From contig OZ024785.1 in NCBI GenBank assembly GCA_964017065.1, forward strand, positions 14,442,508-14,506,507: a stretch of 64,000 nucleotides of DNA, written 5' to 3'. Within the stretch, counting starts at the first letter, position 1; each line of letters starts with the position of its first letter. Of this stretch, positions 50,275-62,985 are shown in pieces. A program made the position numbers and the translations under genes. The DNA comes from Haliclona indistincta. Its lineage: Eukaryota > Porifera > Demospongiae > Haplosclerida > Chalinidae. The notes below the pieces were generated by a model. The model ran no database searches, had not been told where the DNA came from, and worked only from the letters and a program-made list of their open reading frames with translations.

Positions 50275-53200
50275 GTGCGTTGGTCCATCTGCAAACAAAC
50301 TGTTCACATTTGGACCAAGTCGCTCGGACCAAGTGTAATGGTGTACTACAGCGTTAGTCCATCTGTGGCAACAAAACTGTTCAGATTTCGACCAAGTGTA
50401 ATGCTGAACTACAAATTTAGGAGTATCCACATTACAAACTGCTTCATTTTGCTGCTAAATGATTATAGCTAGCTATATAAATTTTGGTCCACTTGATAAT
50501 AAAATCGGATCATTTCCTGTTAATAATTGTCCAGTATATAAAATAAAGGTAGATTATTCAAGTGATGGTCTATTTGCATACAAAATTGTTCACAATTGGA
50601 CCAACGTACTACAGACTCATTAAAATAAGTATTATTATCGGTAAGAAACAAAAAAATAAACAAGATACCAGTGAGATAAAGCAAGAATTATCGATGATAC
50701 TATAGAGGGACACTGTTGTTTGAATGCTGATGGTGTTAGCCTTGGCTTGGGACATCTGTGCATGCTGAGAACAACCTCGTATGCATTGAACGACAATATT
50801 CAACTCACATATCTTGTTATTTCCATGATATCTCATTATATCTTGGGATATCTTTGATTATTTTCGACAATGTCTTGGGATATCTTAAATTATTTCGAGG
50901 ATATCTTCTGATATTATTATCCCACTGTCATCTTCTTCAATTATTCAATGGAGCAAAAGATTATTAATTGACTGTAATTACTTACACTTGAATTCTAGCA
51001 ATAAATTGACACATTTCTAATATGCATTGACTTTGAACTAGTAATACTGTGCATGCTTGGTCCAAATGTGATCAGTTTTTGTTACAGATGGACCAAAAGT
51101 TACTTTATATCCTGGTGAAAGTCAAGTAAGAATTAGATGCTTTCAAAGAAGTAGTAGTACTATAAGTCTACTCAATGCTCATTGTATCACTAGTACATGG
51201 CATTGTCATGCCGAGAACAACCTCATATGCATTGAACGACGATCGACAATATTCAACTCACATTTCCATGATATTTTCAACTCACATTTGGTTATTTCCA
51301 TTATATCTCATTATATCTTGGGATATCTTTAATTATTTCGAGGATATCTTCTGATATTATTATCATCCCACTGTCATCTTCATCAATTACCCAATGGAAA
51401 TAATTGAGTATAATTACATTAACTTGAATTCTAGCAGTAAATTGACACATTTGTAATATGCATTGACTTTGAACTAGTAATACTGTGCATGCTTGGTCCA
51501 AATGTGATCAGTTTTTGTTACAGATGGACCAAAAGTTACTTTATATCCTGGTGAAAGTCAAGTAAGAATTAGATGCTTTCAAAGAAGTAGTAGTACTATA
51601 AGTCTACTCAATGCTCATTGTATCACTAGTACATGGCATTGTCATGCCAAGAACAACCTCATATGCATTGAACGACAATATCCAACTCAAATATCTTGGT
51701 TATTTCCATGATATCTCATTATATCTTGGGATATCTTTAAGTATTTCAAGGATATCTTCTCATATTTTATCCCATGGTCATCTTGATCAATTACACAATG
51801 GAGCAAAAAATCTATAATTACTGAATTGTAGCAGTAAATTGACACATTTTTAATCTGCATAGACTTTGAACTTGTAATAATGTGCATGCTTGGTCCAAAT
51901 GTGACCAGTTTTAGCTACAGATGGACTACTGAAAAGTTACTGCATATCCTGGTTACAGTCATGGCGCTTTCAAAGAAATAGTATTACTACTAGTCTACTC
52001 TGACCCATCACATGCTCACTGTATCACTAGTATGTGGCATTGTCATGCCGAGAACAACCTCATATGCATTGAACTACAATATTCAACTCAAATATCTTGG
52101 TTATTTCCATGATATCTCATTATATCTTGGAATATCTTTAATTATTTCAAGGTACTTCATCGATTATACTCAATGGAGCAAAAATTATTAATTGAGTATA
52201 ATTACTTTAACTTGAATTCTAGCAGTAAATTGACACATTTTTAATCTGCATAGACTTTGAACTTATAATAAGGTACATGCTTGGTCCAAATGTGACCAGT
52301 TTTAGCTACGGATGGACCACTGAAAAGTTACTGCATATCCTGGTTACAGTCATGGCACTTTCAAAGAAATAGTATCTATTATTATCCCACTGTCATCTTC
52401 ATCAATTACCCAATGGAGCAAAAAATTAACAATTGAATATAATTACCTTAACTTGAATTCTAGCAGTAAACTGACACATTTGTAATCTGCATTGACTTTG
52501 AACTAGTAATACTGTGCATGCTTGGTCCAAATGTGATCAGTTTTAGTTACGGATGGACCAAAAGTTACTGTATATCCTGGTGAAAGTCAAGTAACAATCA
52601 GATGCTTTGAAAGAAGTAGTAGTGCTACTAGTCTACTCAATGCTCACTGTGTCATGGCATTGTCATGCCGAGAACAACCTCATATGCATAGAACGACAAT
52701 ATTCAACTCAAATATCTTGGTTATTTCCATGATATCTTATTATATCTTGGGATATCTTTACAATATCTTGGGATATCTTTAATTATTTCGAGGATATCTT
52801 CTGATATTATTATCCCACTGTCATCTTCATCAATTACCCAATGGAACAAAAAATTATTAATTGAGTATAATTACCTTAACTTGAATTCTAGCAGTAAATT
52901 GACACATTTGTAAACTGCATTGACTTTGAACTAGTAATATTGTGCATGCTTGGTCCAAATGTGATCAGTTTTAGTTACGGATGGACCAAAAGTTACTGTA
53001 TATCCTGGTGAAAGTCAAGTAAGAATTAGATGCTTTCAAAGAAGTAGTAGTACTACTAGTCTACTCAATGCTCACTGTATCACTTGCACATGGCATTGTC
53101 ATGCCGAGAACAACCTCATATGCATTGAACGACAATATTCAACTCAAATATCTTGGTTATTTCCATGATATCTCATTATATCTTGGGATATCTTTAATTA

Positions 53201-54710
53201 TTTCGAGGATATCTTCTGATATTATTATCCCACTGTGATCTTCATCAATTACCCAATGGAACAGAAATTAGTATAATTACCTTAACTTGAATTCTAGCAG
53301 TAAATTGACAGATTTGTAATCTGTATAGACTTTGAAATTGTAATACTGTGCATGTTTGGTTCAAATGTGACTAGTTTTAGTTACGGATGGACCAAAAGTT
53401 AGTGCATATCTTGGTTACAGTCATGTAACAATTAGTTGCTTCAAAGAAGCAGTCTACACAGACCCATCACAATCTCACTGTATCACTAGTATGTGGCATT
53501 GTCATGCTGAGAACAACCTCGTATGCATTGAACGACAATATTCAACTCACATATCTTGGTTATTTCCATGATATCTCATTATATCTTGGGATATCTTTGA
53601 TTATTTTCGACAATGTCTTGGGATATCTTAAATTATTTCGAGGATATCTTCTGATATTATTATCCCACTGTCATCTTCTTCAATTATTCAATGGAGCAAA
53701 AGATTATTAATTGACTGTAATTACTTACACTTGAATTCTAGCAATAAATTGACACATTTCTAATATGCATTGACTTTGAACTAGTAATACTGTGCATGCT
53801 TGGTCTAAATGTGATCAGTTTTTGTTACAGATGGACCAAAAGTTACTTTATATCCTGGTGAAAGTCAAGTAAGAATTAGATGCTTTCAAAGAAGTAGTAG
53901 TACTATAAGTCTACTCAATGCTCATTGTATCACTAGTACATGGCATTGTCATGCCGAGAACAACCTCATATGCATTGAACGACAATATTCAACTCACATT
54001 TCCATGATATTTTCAACTCACATTTGGTTATTTCCATGATATCTCATTATATCTTGGGATATCTTTAATTATTTCGAGGATATCTTCTGATATTATTATC
54101 ATCCCACTGTCATCTTCATCAATTACCCAATGGAAATAATTGAGTATAATTACCTTAACTTGAATTCTAGCAGTAAATTGACACATTTGTAATATGCATT
54201 GACTTTGAACTAGTAATACTGTGCATGCTTGGTCCAAATGTGATCAGTTTTAGTTATACGGATGGACCAAAAGTTACGGTATATATCCTGGTCAAAGTCA
54301 ACTAACAATTAGATGCTTTCAAAGAAGTAGTAGTACTACTAGTCTACTAAATGCTCATTGTATCACTAGTACATGGCATTGTCATGCCGAGAACAACCTC
54401 GTATGCATTGAACGACAATAGCCAATTCAAATATCTTGGTTATTTCCATGATATCTCATTATATCTTGGGATAATATCTTTAAGGATATCTTCTGATATT
54501 ATTATCCCACTGTCATCTGTATCAATTACCCAATGGAACAAAAAATTATTAATTGAGTATAATTATACCTTAACTTGAATTCTATTTGTACTCTGCATTG
54601 ACTTCGAACTAGTAATACTGTGCATGCATGCTTGGTCCAAATGTGATAAGGTTTAGTTACGGATGGACCAAAAGTTCAGTACTGCATATCCTGGTTTAGT
54701 CATGTAACAA
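50275..54710. repeat. Tandem array of an approximately 430-bp unit with TTGGTCCA ends
   Basis: About ten units. The landmark GCATGCTTGGTCCAAATGTG recurs at about 51050, 51486, 51883, 52275, 52515, 52943, 53347, 53797, 54228 and 54622; spacing is 392-450 bp with one 240-bp short unit. Each unit contains TTGGTCCAAATGTG ... ACAGATGGACCAA as an inverted pair, a TGCCGAGAACAACCTC block and a cluster of GATATC/ATATCTT motifs. The first part (50275-50600) has inverted and fragmentary copies. Unit divergence is 5-15% by eye. Open frames within (for example MLIVSLVHGIVMPRTT) repeat with the unit and are not genes. Confidence 0.88.
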
Positions 54711-55575
54711 TGAACAGATTTCACGAAACCCTCGGCGTGTTGCACATTGTAGAGTTAGTTCCTTAGTTATGGTTTGCAGAAGGAGCTTTGCAGCTAAAGC
54801 CAACCTGCTTGCTATTGAAACTGCACTGCTAGCCAGAAGACAGCAAAGTGCTGACCACAACCGAGACAAGGTGTGTCAAGTGGGCGTGACCGTGAACACT
54901 GAGTACGAGTAGGTAGCCATTGCTCTTGGCTTTGATAGGCTTTTTGTTGAGATGTCTACGCACCCCCAGAGCTGTCCTGCTGTTTAGATGGAATCTACAA
55001 GTACCTAGATAGTCAACTATGGGCGCGTTTGTAGTCAGAGAGGTCCAAGACGGCCGTCAAGGTGAGCCAGCCATACATAACTCGAGAACGAAAGCACTTT
55101 AGCAAAATCCACGAGTCACATTGCAAGCCATTGTCATGCTAAGCCTGTTTATACCTTGACCGAGTTTCAGAAGTGAGCGATGGTCTCTGCAGCTCATTGG
55201 ACAGAATGAATGAATGAATGAACAGATTTCACGAAACCCTCGGCGTGTTGCACATTGTAGAGTTAGCTCCTTAGTTTTGGTTTGCAGAAGGAGCTTTGCA
55301 GCTAAAGCCAACCTGCTTGCTATAGACCATTTCCAACGATAGAGTCGTCATGGCAACGACGCTGGTTACGCCCATTTGGTAGGCAACGCGTACACCTGGA
55401 GTATGGCTGGTAGCTACGTAGAGACGGTTTGCTATCTATCCGATCGTTTTCCGACGAAGAAACGGTGGAACTACGTGCACAGCTGTTGAAAAACACAGCG
55501 AAAGAGCTCACGTCGCTAGCAAAGACTAGCTGGATCTACTCGTAAAGCCGACATCGTCGATGGCGACTTATAGCT

Positions 55576-56213
55576 ATGGGAAAAATCGGCGCTATTCAAG
55601 ACCAATTATCGGAAGATTCTGAAGAGGGCTTCATGGAAGGCATTAGTTATATCACAGATGAAGTCAGAAGTATTTTAAAGCAGCTACCGTCGTTTGAAAC
55701 GGTTACTGAGTTGAAGAAAGCCTAGACCTGAAAGACCCTTGAAGATCTAGAGTCTACATTTATGAACCTACTTATTTACCTAGTCTATGGTAAAGACAAG
55801 TCTTTTGACATGCAATCACTGATGGCCTTTAAGTCACTCAAGGCTTACAAGTTTTTCTATGATGGATTTGTTAAGAATGTGTGGATTTACGAGTGTCCAA
55901 CTTTTCAACTGCCTGGCGATTCGTCCACCACATTGAGAGTCCTGTATTTCCGTGCTTATGTTCACCATAGCCTTACCTGTCAGTCTCCTTTGGTAGTATT
56001 TGTATCTATGAATGGTGACAATGGAGATGTGTTCTCGGCAAAATGTAACTGTGTGTCTGGGTAAGTGCAATGATTAGTTTTAAGTGTGTGTTTATTATCT
56101 TTTCTCTGCATGTAGTTTAGGACAAGCATGTAGTCATGTAGCTGCATTGTTCTTTCACATTGAACACAAGGTGACAACTGGAGAAGATGTGCTTCCAACA
56201 GATCATAGTTCAT
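55576..56213 (+). pseudogene. SWIM-type zinc-finger protein (YqaJ-partner-like) of the transposon
   Basis: An N-terminal frame (MGKIGAIQDQLSEDSEEGFM) runs into a stop near 55722. The main exon 55762-56062 then gives FKSLKAYKFFYDGFVKNVWI and SMNGDNGDVFSAKCNCVSG, ending at a GTAAGT donor. The next exon (about 56115-56213) gives LGQACSHVAALFFHIEHK. Together C-x-C-x(6)-C-x-H forms a SWIM zinc finger. In transposon proteins this module precedes a YqaJ exonuclease domain, which is missing here. The stop and the early end make it non-functional. Confidence 0.6.
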
Positions 56214-56652
56214 AGAATCGATCATAGTTATATAATGTCTGATGATTGAGGTACAGATACTTCCATTTCTTCTGTCTGACATTCTACATCTACAATAATA
56301 AACATAATACAGTGTGCGTCATTTTTTATTATTTATTTTTTAGTATAATAATGATTTCTTACCAACTTCAGCTAAAATCGAGGCTGAAATGCATACATCC
56401 ATAGAATCGATCACACTCATTGTAGCAGTTCCACTGGCACCTCCAGTTCCACAGGTAATTGTGCTGGTTTCAGGCACACACAAGCTGCTCTTTTTAAGAA
56501 GTAGTCTATGATCGTGATTAAATCCTTCAGGTCTTGTAGAATTGCTGAATGGACAGGATCAGGTGATTCTTCTTATGGCCTCTGATACTGGCGATTTATA
56601 GATCTACGCTGTGCTCTCTCGAAGCGCGCCAGTGACGCATCTTCAGAGTCTC

Positions 56653-56937
56653 TCACGCACTGACTGTCGGGATAAACGGTAGGTACATAGTCTGGACTTG
56701 AGGGTATGTTGGATTTCTCCCCAGATATGAAGTGACATATGAGCACACACGGTCTCCTTGCCCAGGCATCCACGGCGATCCATCACGATTTCTGCGAGAA
56801 ACAAACTCAAGCCACCGTCGACGTCGGTCAGGGTCCTTGGGAAAACGGTAGAAACGAACGTTTGAGCTAGCTGAGTGGCGCTTGTTGCAGTTTACTACAC
56901 AACACGTTGTAGGCATTGCTGGTGCCTTGCCTACCAA
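56653..56937 (-). CDS. THAP-domain exon of transposase
   Basis: The minus frame reads MVGKAPAMPTTCCVVNCNKR, FYRFPKDPDRRRRWLEFVSR and PGQGDRVCSYVTSYLG. This is a well-kept THAP DNA-binding domain: C-x4-C start, F-x-R-F-P, invariant W and a C-S pair; the final His expected after CS-x-H-F appears changed (CSYVTS). After it the frame holds NPTYPQVQTMYLPFIP, compatible with a normal linker, and runs to 56653. No catalytic core follows. It would bind the element's own TIRs. Confidence 0.7.
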   Translation of the reverse strand: MVGKAPAMPTTCCVVNCNKRHSASSNVRFYRFPKDPDRRRRWLEFVSRRNRDGSPWMPGQGDRVCSYVTSYLGRNPTYPQVQTMYLPFIPTVSA

Positions 56938-58640
56938 ACAAGCAATCTCGCTATATTTCCGTTAACGTCCGTTTTCGTTGGAAATGGTCTATTGAAACTG
57001 CACTGCTAACCAGAAGACAGCAAAGTGCTGACCACAACCGATACAAGGTGTGTCAAGTGGGCGTGACCGTGAACACTGAGTAGCTCTTGGCTTCGATAGG
57101 CTTTTTCTTGAGATGTCTACGCACCCCCAGAGCTGTCCTGCTGTTTAGATGGAATCTACAAGTACCTAGGTAGTCAACTATGTACGCGTTTGTTGTCAGA
57201 GAAGTCTAAGATGGCCGTCATGCAAGGTGAGCCAGCCATAACTCAAGAACGAAAGCACTTTAGCAAAATCCACGAGTCACATTGCAAGCCATTGTCGTGC
57301 TAAGCCTGTTGATACCTTTACCGAGTTTCAGAAGTGAGCGATTGTCTCTGCAGCTCGATGGACAGAACGAATGAATGAACGAATGAACAGATTTCACGAA
57401 ACCCTCGGCGTGTTGCACATTGTAGAGTTAGCTCCTTGGTTATAGTTTGCAGAAGGATCTTTGCAGCTAAAGCCAACCCGCTTGCTTTTGAAACTGCACT
57501 GCTAACCAGAAGACAGCAAAGTGCTGACCACAAGAACAAGGTGTGTCAAGTGGGCGTGACCGTGAACACTGAGTAGGTAGCCATTGATAGGCTTTTTCTT
57601 GAGATGTCTACGCACCACCAGAGCTGTCCTGAAGTTTATATAGAATCTACAAGTACCTAGGTAGTCAACTATGGGCGCTTCTGTCGTCAGAGAGGTCCAA
57701 GATGGCTGTCAAGGTGAGCCAGCCATACATAACTCGAGAACGAAAGCACTTTAGCAAAATCCACGAGTCACATTGCAAGCCATTGTCGTGCTAAGCCTGT
57801 TCATACCTTTACCGAGTTTCAGAAGTGAGCGATGGTCTCTGCAGCTCGATGGACAGAACGAACGAACGAACGAAGAACAGATTTCACGAAACCCTCGGCG
57901 TGTTGCACATTGTGGAGTTAGCTTCTAGTTATGGTTTGCAGAAGGAGCTTTGCAGCTAAAGCCAACCTGCTTGCTATTGAAACTGCACTGCTAACCAGAA
58001 TACAGCAAAGTGCTGACCACAACCGAGACAAGGTGTGTCAAGTGGGCGTGACCGTTACACTTGGTAGATAGCCATTGCTCTTAGCTTTGATAGGCTTTTT
58101 CTTGAGATGTCTACGCACCCCCAGAGCTGTCCTGCTGTTTAGATGGAATCTACAAGTACCTAGGTAGTCAACTATGGGCACGTTTGTCGTCAGAGATGTC
58201 CAAGATGGCCGTCAAGGTGAGCCAGCCATACATAACTCGAGAACGAAAGCACTTTAGCAAAATCCACGAGTCACATTGCAAGCCATGGTCATGCTTAGCC
58301 TGTTCATACCTTAGTTGACGCGTAGAAGCGATCGCTGATCTCTGTAGCAGAAGAGACAGACAGACAGACAGACCGACCGAACGACAAAGCAAGTACCGTA
58401 ACCCTCGCGCATGCGCCGAGGGTTAATAATCTGAACGCGTACCGATATTGGAACGGGGCTGTTACAATGAATGTAAACCGACACGGATACAATGGGTTCA
58501 GTAAATGGCATTGTACCAACATTGTGGTGAGGTTCAACATTGACAATGTAAACACTGTTGGTGCGATAGTGTTACTACGTTGTACCAAGCATTGAAAGTT
58601 TAAAATTATTTTTATACAAAAATTTTTACATAAAAAAGAA

Positions 58641-61600
58641 TTATGAATGATTGTTCCTTCCATATATATTAAGACTAAATAAATTGTTCTTAGTGTCATG
58701 CTTGTACTGTAGACTGTCACCATCAATTAACTCCCTCTCAACCCTGCGTTGACTGGGTCGTGTCACAAAGGTACAAGATAGTCCACATTCATGTAGAATT
58801 GAGACAGAGCAGATGACTTGCTTGACAGGAACGGTTATGATTCTGTCTTCAATCATCAATAGTGGGCAATCATACTCATTGCAGACAGCTGACTGTTGAG
58901 CAAGCACTGCTTGGAATGGCCTCACAAGGCACAATCCCAGTCTTTGTGACTGGACACATAAAAGTAGCTCTGCGTACTTCTTCTGTAAGAAATTAGGACA
59001 AAGTCAAAGTACAAATATGTTGATTCTAACCTCATCACAATCTGTATAGCATATGTAGTCTCCAACATTTACCAACTTCTTATCTCGTGACACAAGTGCA
59101 CGATACACATTTACCGGTTCAACCAAATCAGTTAGCGAATCCAGTGCACACGGAGGATGAAGTGTGTGTATGTTCACCATTCCGTGCCAATTGACATGTA
59201 CATGTAGATCTGCCAGATCTGATGATCCATTTGCCTTTATAATTACAGTTAACCAAAAAATACATGCACATGTACATACCTTTCTTAAAGCGCCAGGTTG
59301 ATAGATAGTTTTAGAGCTAAGTAATTCATTCATAGGTGTAGAGTTAAAGAAATGTTGAACAACGGGATCCATAAAAAGCTGAATCAGGTCAGCACCACAC
59401 CTATGTGTCCTCTTATAATACTAATTAGAAATTGATAATTAAGCAAAGACTAACCTTCTACCATCTTGAAGTACACTACCAGAACACACAAACCGCAAAG
59501 TCTCAATAACGGACATTTTGGTGGCTACATCACGACTGGTAGATAATTTGTTTCCAAACTGATGTTGTGATCTTAGCAAGCCATTATGGCTCTCAAGCCT
59601 ACAATAAAAGAGTCTGGAAGTAGACCAGATACAATAAACAACGAGACAATCGGTCAAATGTGCGATCAAAATTTAAGAACAAGCTGTCACTGTATAGCTG
59701 GGTAAGCCAATGGCGACAATGCCAAATTCTAAGTCAGCTCAACAAGTGGTAATATTTAGACCATACCACGTGACTTTCGACCAATCAGATCGCTCAAAAA
59801 GTGTGCATTAAATAGCTTAATGCACACTTTTATTAATGCACCTCGTGGATTAAGTTCTTAATGCACACTTTTATTAACGCGCACTTTATTAATGCACACT
59901 TTTAGGTAAACAAAGCGAACAAAATAGCAAGCACTCGGTCGGAAAGTCACCTGGTATGGTCTAAAACGTTTAGACCACACTAGGCGGTGCATTACGCGAT
60001 ATAAAGCACTCGGGCGTCGTCAATAACGGTCTTGAACGCGTGATAATGCACTCGCCTTCGGCTCGTGCATTATCAACGCGTTCTCGACCGTTATTGACCC
60101 CACCCTCGTGCATTATATCGCGTAATGCACCGCCTAGTGTGGTCTAAATATTACTTAACCTTATGTGTACATGTAATTGTGTGCAAATCACCTTTCTGCA
60201 GAATAGCAAGATGTTGGGCCAAATGCATCAAAGGAGTCTACAATGTGTAAGAATAGATGAATCTTTTGCTTCTTCTTGAACTTCGGAAAGGCAGTAATAG
60301 CTTTAGTAACAAAGTCAAAGCACATAGACCTCAACCTGGTGATACTAGAAGGATCATAGTGCTTGCAATAACAGAATAGAAACACCTGCAAATAAAAATG
60401 CAACATTTATAGCTATCAAAGAAATTGAATATACCTTTGAAAGTGCTAGCCACACTGCCTTCTCAGAGTCAGAAAAATACGAACCGAGAAGGTGTAGAGC
60501 AATCTGAGCTAGAGAACGATAGTCACGCCCAACAAATGACTTGTAATGATAACACAGGTTTCCAGTAATTTTGGAATCAATGCCAGAGTAGTTGAAAGTT
60601 TCTAACTTTGCCAACAGTTCCTTCTTTTGATCAGTTGACATACGTTTCATAAACTCTTTTAGCAAATACTTGTATGGCCCCAATAACATTGTGTGTAAAA
60701 CCTCAACAGGAGTAGACCTAGCCGAACAAAGAAAACAACAATAGCTAAAGTATACAAATCTCCGAGTAAATTTATGGCACCTGTATAGATCAACACTTAG
60801 AGAGAACAGAGTATTTTCACTTTCTCCAATGCCATACTTCACCCTAAGTGATGCCTTGTCTTTCTCCTTTTCTTGCCTTCTAATTTCATCCATTTGCATC
60901 ATTGATAGAGCCTTTGTTCGTAGATTATCCACCATAGCTGGGTTATCCTCTTTGTCCACCTATCAAATAAAAGAATTACATAATTATTATAACATATTAC
61001 AAATGACACAATAATTACCATGCAAATGCGACAGAACCGTCGCGCTGAACTTCCTCTGTGGTTGAGCAATTCAGAAGCTCTTGGGTTGTCACAGATAGCA
61101 AACAATACAGGAGCAAAGACAAGGACTTGTCGTTCAAGTGCAGCATCATAAACACATACACCTTGCTTTTCTAATTGACAGAGCTCATTATATATTGGCT
61201 TAGCCATATCAAGTACTGACACTGCATCAGAGAATGTCAGCAGGTGGATGTTTGAAAGCTGATTGTTCATATGTCGAGGAAGACCAGCAATCATCATGCA
61301 CCAATTATTACACTCGTGCCATTTCTTGCTCTTATTACCACTCAAATCATCAGTATACAAGATTATCGGGACAGTTATCACTGGCTCAATTCCACTTGTC
61401 ACGGCTCGAAGTGGATTTTCTGACAGATACGCTTGCAATGCCTACATGTTACATGCACATGACTACATGACCAAACAAACAGATAACTTCAAACCTCAAA
61501 TTGAAGTCGGCGAAATGTGTTGTCTGAAGAATTCCATTTAAAAAAAGATGACGGCTTTGTAGTCAGAACAGAAGTGAGCCAAATAGTGGATGTTTCATAT

Positions 61601-62907
61601 TGTTCAGAAATTATTACCGCTCCAGGTGGAAAAGATGACGGATGCTCACAGAATTGCTCGGGTGTCAGTAATAAGTCAAGAGAGCAATAAACATCAGTTA
61701 GACCTTCCTATAGTTAAACAAAACAATAATAAAGCACCATAGCGGTGAGATGAATTATACCTTTTGATTCAATTTCCAAATTTTCCCCATAACTCTTCCG
61801 TGAGTAGGGTGAATTACTTCAACAAAATCTTGAATGAAAGCAACACTTCCATCAACTAGTATTACAGTTGGTGTATGATAGCGAGCATCATTCATCCACC
61901 TACTTGCATGATATACTTCACTGCAATAAAATCAGCATATACAGTCATAACAGGGTTGCACATGGATTTACGAGAATAAAGTTGACTGCACAGGGTATCG
62001 AACAATTGATTTCGCAATGGATGGGTTAGCAAGACATCTAGCTATTATGGCAGTCACACTATTGACGTAGAATGGTGATCCTTTTGATGATACAAACTGT
62101 AAAGATAAAACAAAATCATAGGCTCATGAATGGGAAGTAAAATACCTTCTTAGGCGAAACATAATCGGGTAGTGTATATTTCTTCAGAGAAGATAGACTA
62201 GGTATATGAGTCTTAGGTGAACACAGCTTAAACATATGTAGAACAAATTGTATGTTGTTTTCACCCTATGAGACAGCAATAATTATTGCATAATGTTTAC
62301 ATCGACGTAAATACCATAGGACGAGGACTATGGAGTAACATGTAACATAAAGCATGGACTTTGCTAGAAAAAGGCCAGTAATCCGATTCTTCACAGCTCT
62401 CCATACCTGGGTTTAACAGTAAATCAACACTTGCCCAGATTTACACTGTGGCAATGTTTATACATGCACTTACTGGTTAAAGAGATGACATAATCAAACA
62501 AAGACACATTGTCATCTTCATCAGATTCCTCACTCTACAACTCTTATAAACAATTAAACACAGTACTATAATCAACAAATACCCTAGTCAAAGTGTCATC
62601 TGGTTCAGTGTGATATTGTTCACTGTGATATTGGTCATTCTAAATATTTATTAATCCTTATGCATATGTTCAAACTTGTCATACCTCTTCCATGGTCTGA
62701 TAACTTGTTTCATCCCTCTGATCATCTACGTAACTACATACGTCAGCAACAAGCCGATGACTTTCTGTGCTTAAATGACGTCGTAGCTGTGAACGGAATT
62801 TGAAATTCATATCACAAGAGTCGCATCTAATACAATCTGAATCACCTACATGGAATACGTATTATAACTAGGTTTGAGTTAATTTATAATAACTTACCAC
62901 TGGCCAT
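58641..62907 (-). CDS. KDZ-type (Kyakuja/Dileera/Plavaka-like) transposase with N-terminal C2H2 finger, about 15 exons
   Basis: ATG at 62907-62905; exon 1 is 10 bp (62907-62898, GTAAGT donor), exon 2 62845-62685. The latter encodes one C2H2 finger (CDSCDMNFKFRSQLRRHL then STESH). Acidic linker exons follow to about 62300. Later exons give SEVYHASRWMNDARYHTPTV, VITVPIILYTDDLSGNKSKK (core, with a D-D pair), ICDNPRASELLNHRG with a CRIC knuckle (about 61080-61021), TPVEVLHTMLLGPYKYLLKE (about 60700), IHLFLHIVDSFDAFGPTSCY and ERLESHNGLLRSQHQFG (to about 59540), and a long C-terminal exon ending at 58641. These motifs match the KDZ superfamily as I remember it. No stop was found in the exons I joined. 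Two MITEs sit in one intron. Host-domesticated gene or autonomous transposon cannot be told apart here. Confidence 0.7.
59752..60150. mobile_element. Two adjacent MITEs sharing TTTAGACCA ends, inside an intron
   Basis: The first (about 59754-59968) has ends TTTAGACCATACCACGTGAC and its near complement (GTCACCTGGTATGGTCTAAA). The second (about 59969-60148) is a palindrome with CACTAGGCGGTGCATTACGC arms and a short loop. Both carry GTGCATTA-rich interiors and the same outer TTTAGACCA, and they abut directly. They split no exon of the surrounding KDZ-type gene. Confidence 0.75.
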
Positions 62908-62985
62908 TATGACTGGAAAGAAGAAGACGCTTGAGAATCGAAGACAGACACAACCACGCGGTCACAAAAGGCGGGACATCGTCAC
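62908..62985. promoter_or_regulatory. Short bidirectional promoter region
   Basis: Only about 80-135 bp separate the start codons of the two divergent genes (62907 on -, and 62986 or 63043 on +). It contains GGTCACAAAAGGCGGGACATC and a CACGTGAGCGAGCTC site (E-box CACGTG at 62982-62987). The shared promoter role is inferred from geometry. Confidence 0.4.

Larger units (their letters stand above)
55324..56990. mobile_element. ISL2EU-like DNA transposon, truncated inside
   Basis: TIRs AGACCATTTCCAACGA (55324) and complement TCGTTGGAAATGGTCT (ends 56990) are flanked by AT (55322-55323 and 56991-56992). Neighbouring array units give the empty site GCTTGCTATTGAAACTG. Inside are a + gene for a SWIM-type protein and a - exon with a THAP domain. 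THAP plus a SWIM/YqaJ-type partner with a 2-bp duplication is how I remember ISL2EU elements; the DDE core is deleted. Confidence 0.65.
54711..58430. repeat. Tandem array of an approximately 500-bp CCCTCGGCG unit, interrupted
   Basis: Units begin near 54711, 55219, 57385 and 57876 (ACAGATTTCACGAAACCCTC). Each runs through GCAGAAGGAGCTTTGCAGC, AGTGGGCGTGACCGTGAAC and GAGCTGTCCTGC to a GACAGAACGAA(TGAA)n end. The second unit is split by the element at 55324-56990. The array ends with the palindrome CCCTCGCGCATGCGCCGAGGG at 58401-58424. The same unit is found as an inverted pair at 24091-25300. Confidence 0.85.

Noticed and set aside
50609..54578. Multiple 65-75 codon frames in the 430-bp array (for example MDQACTVLLVQSQCILQ)
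   Set aside because: They recur once per unit, have AT-rich random composition and no recognisable domain.
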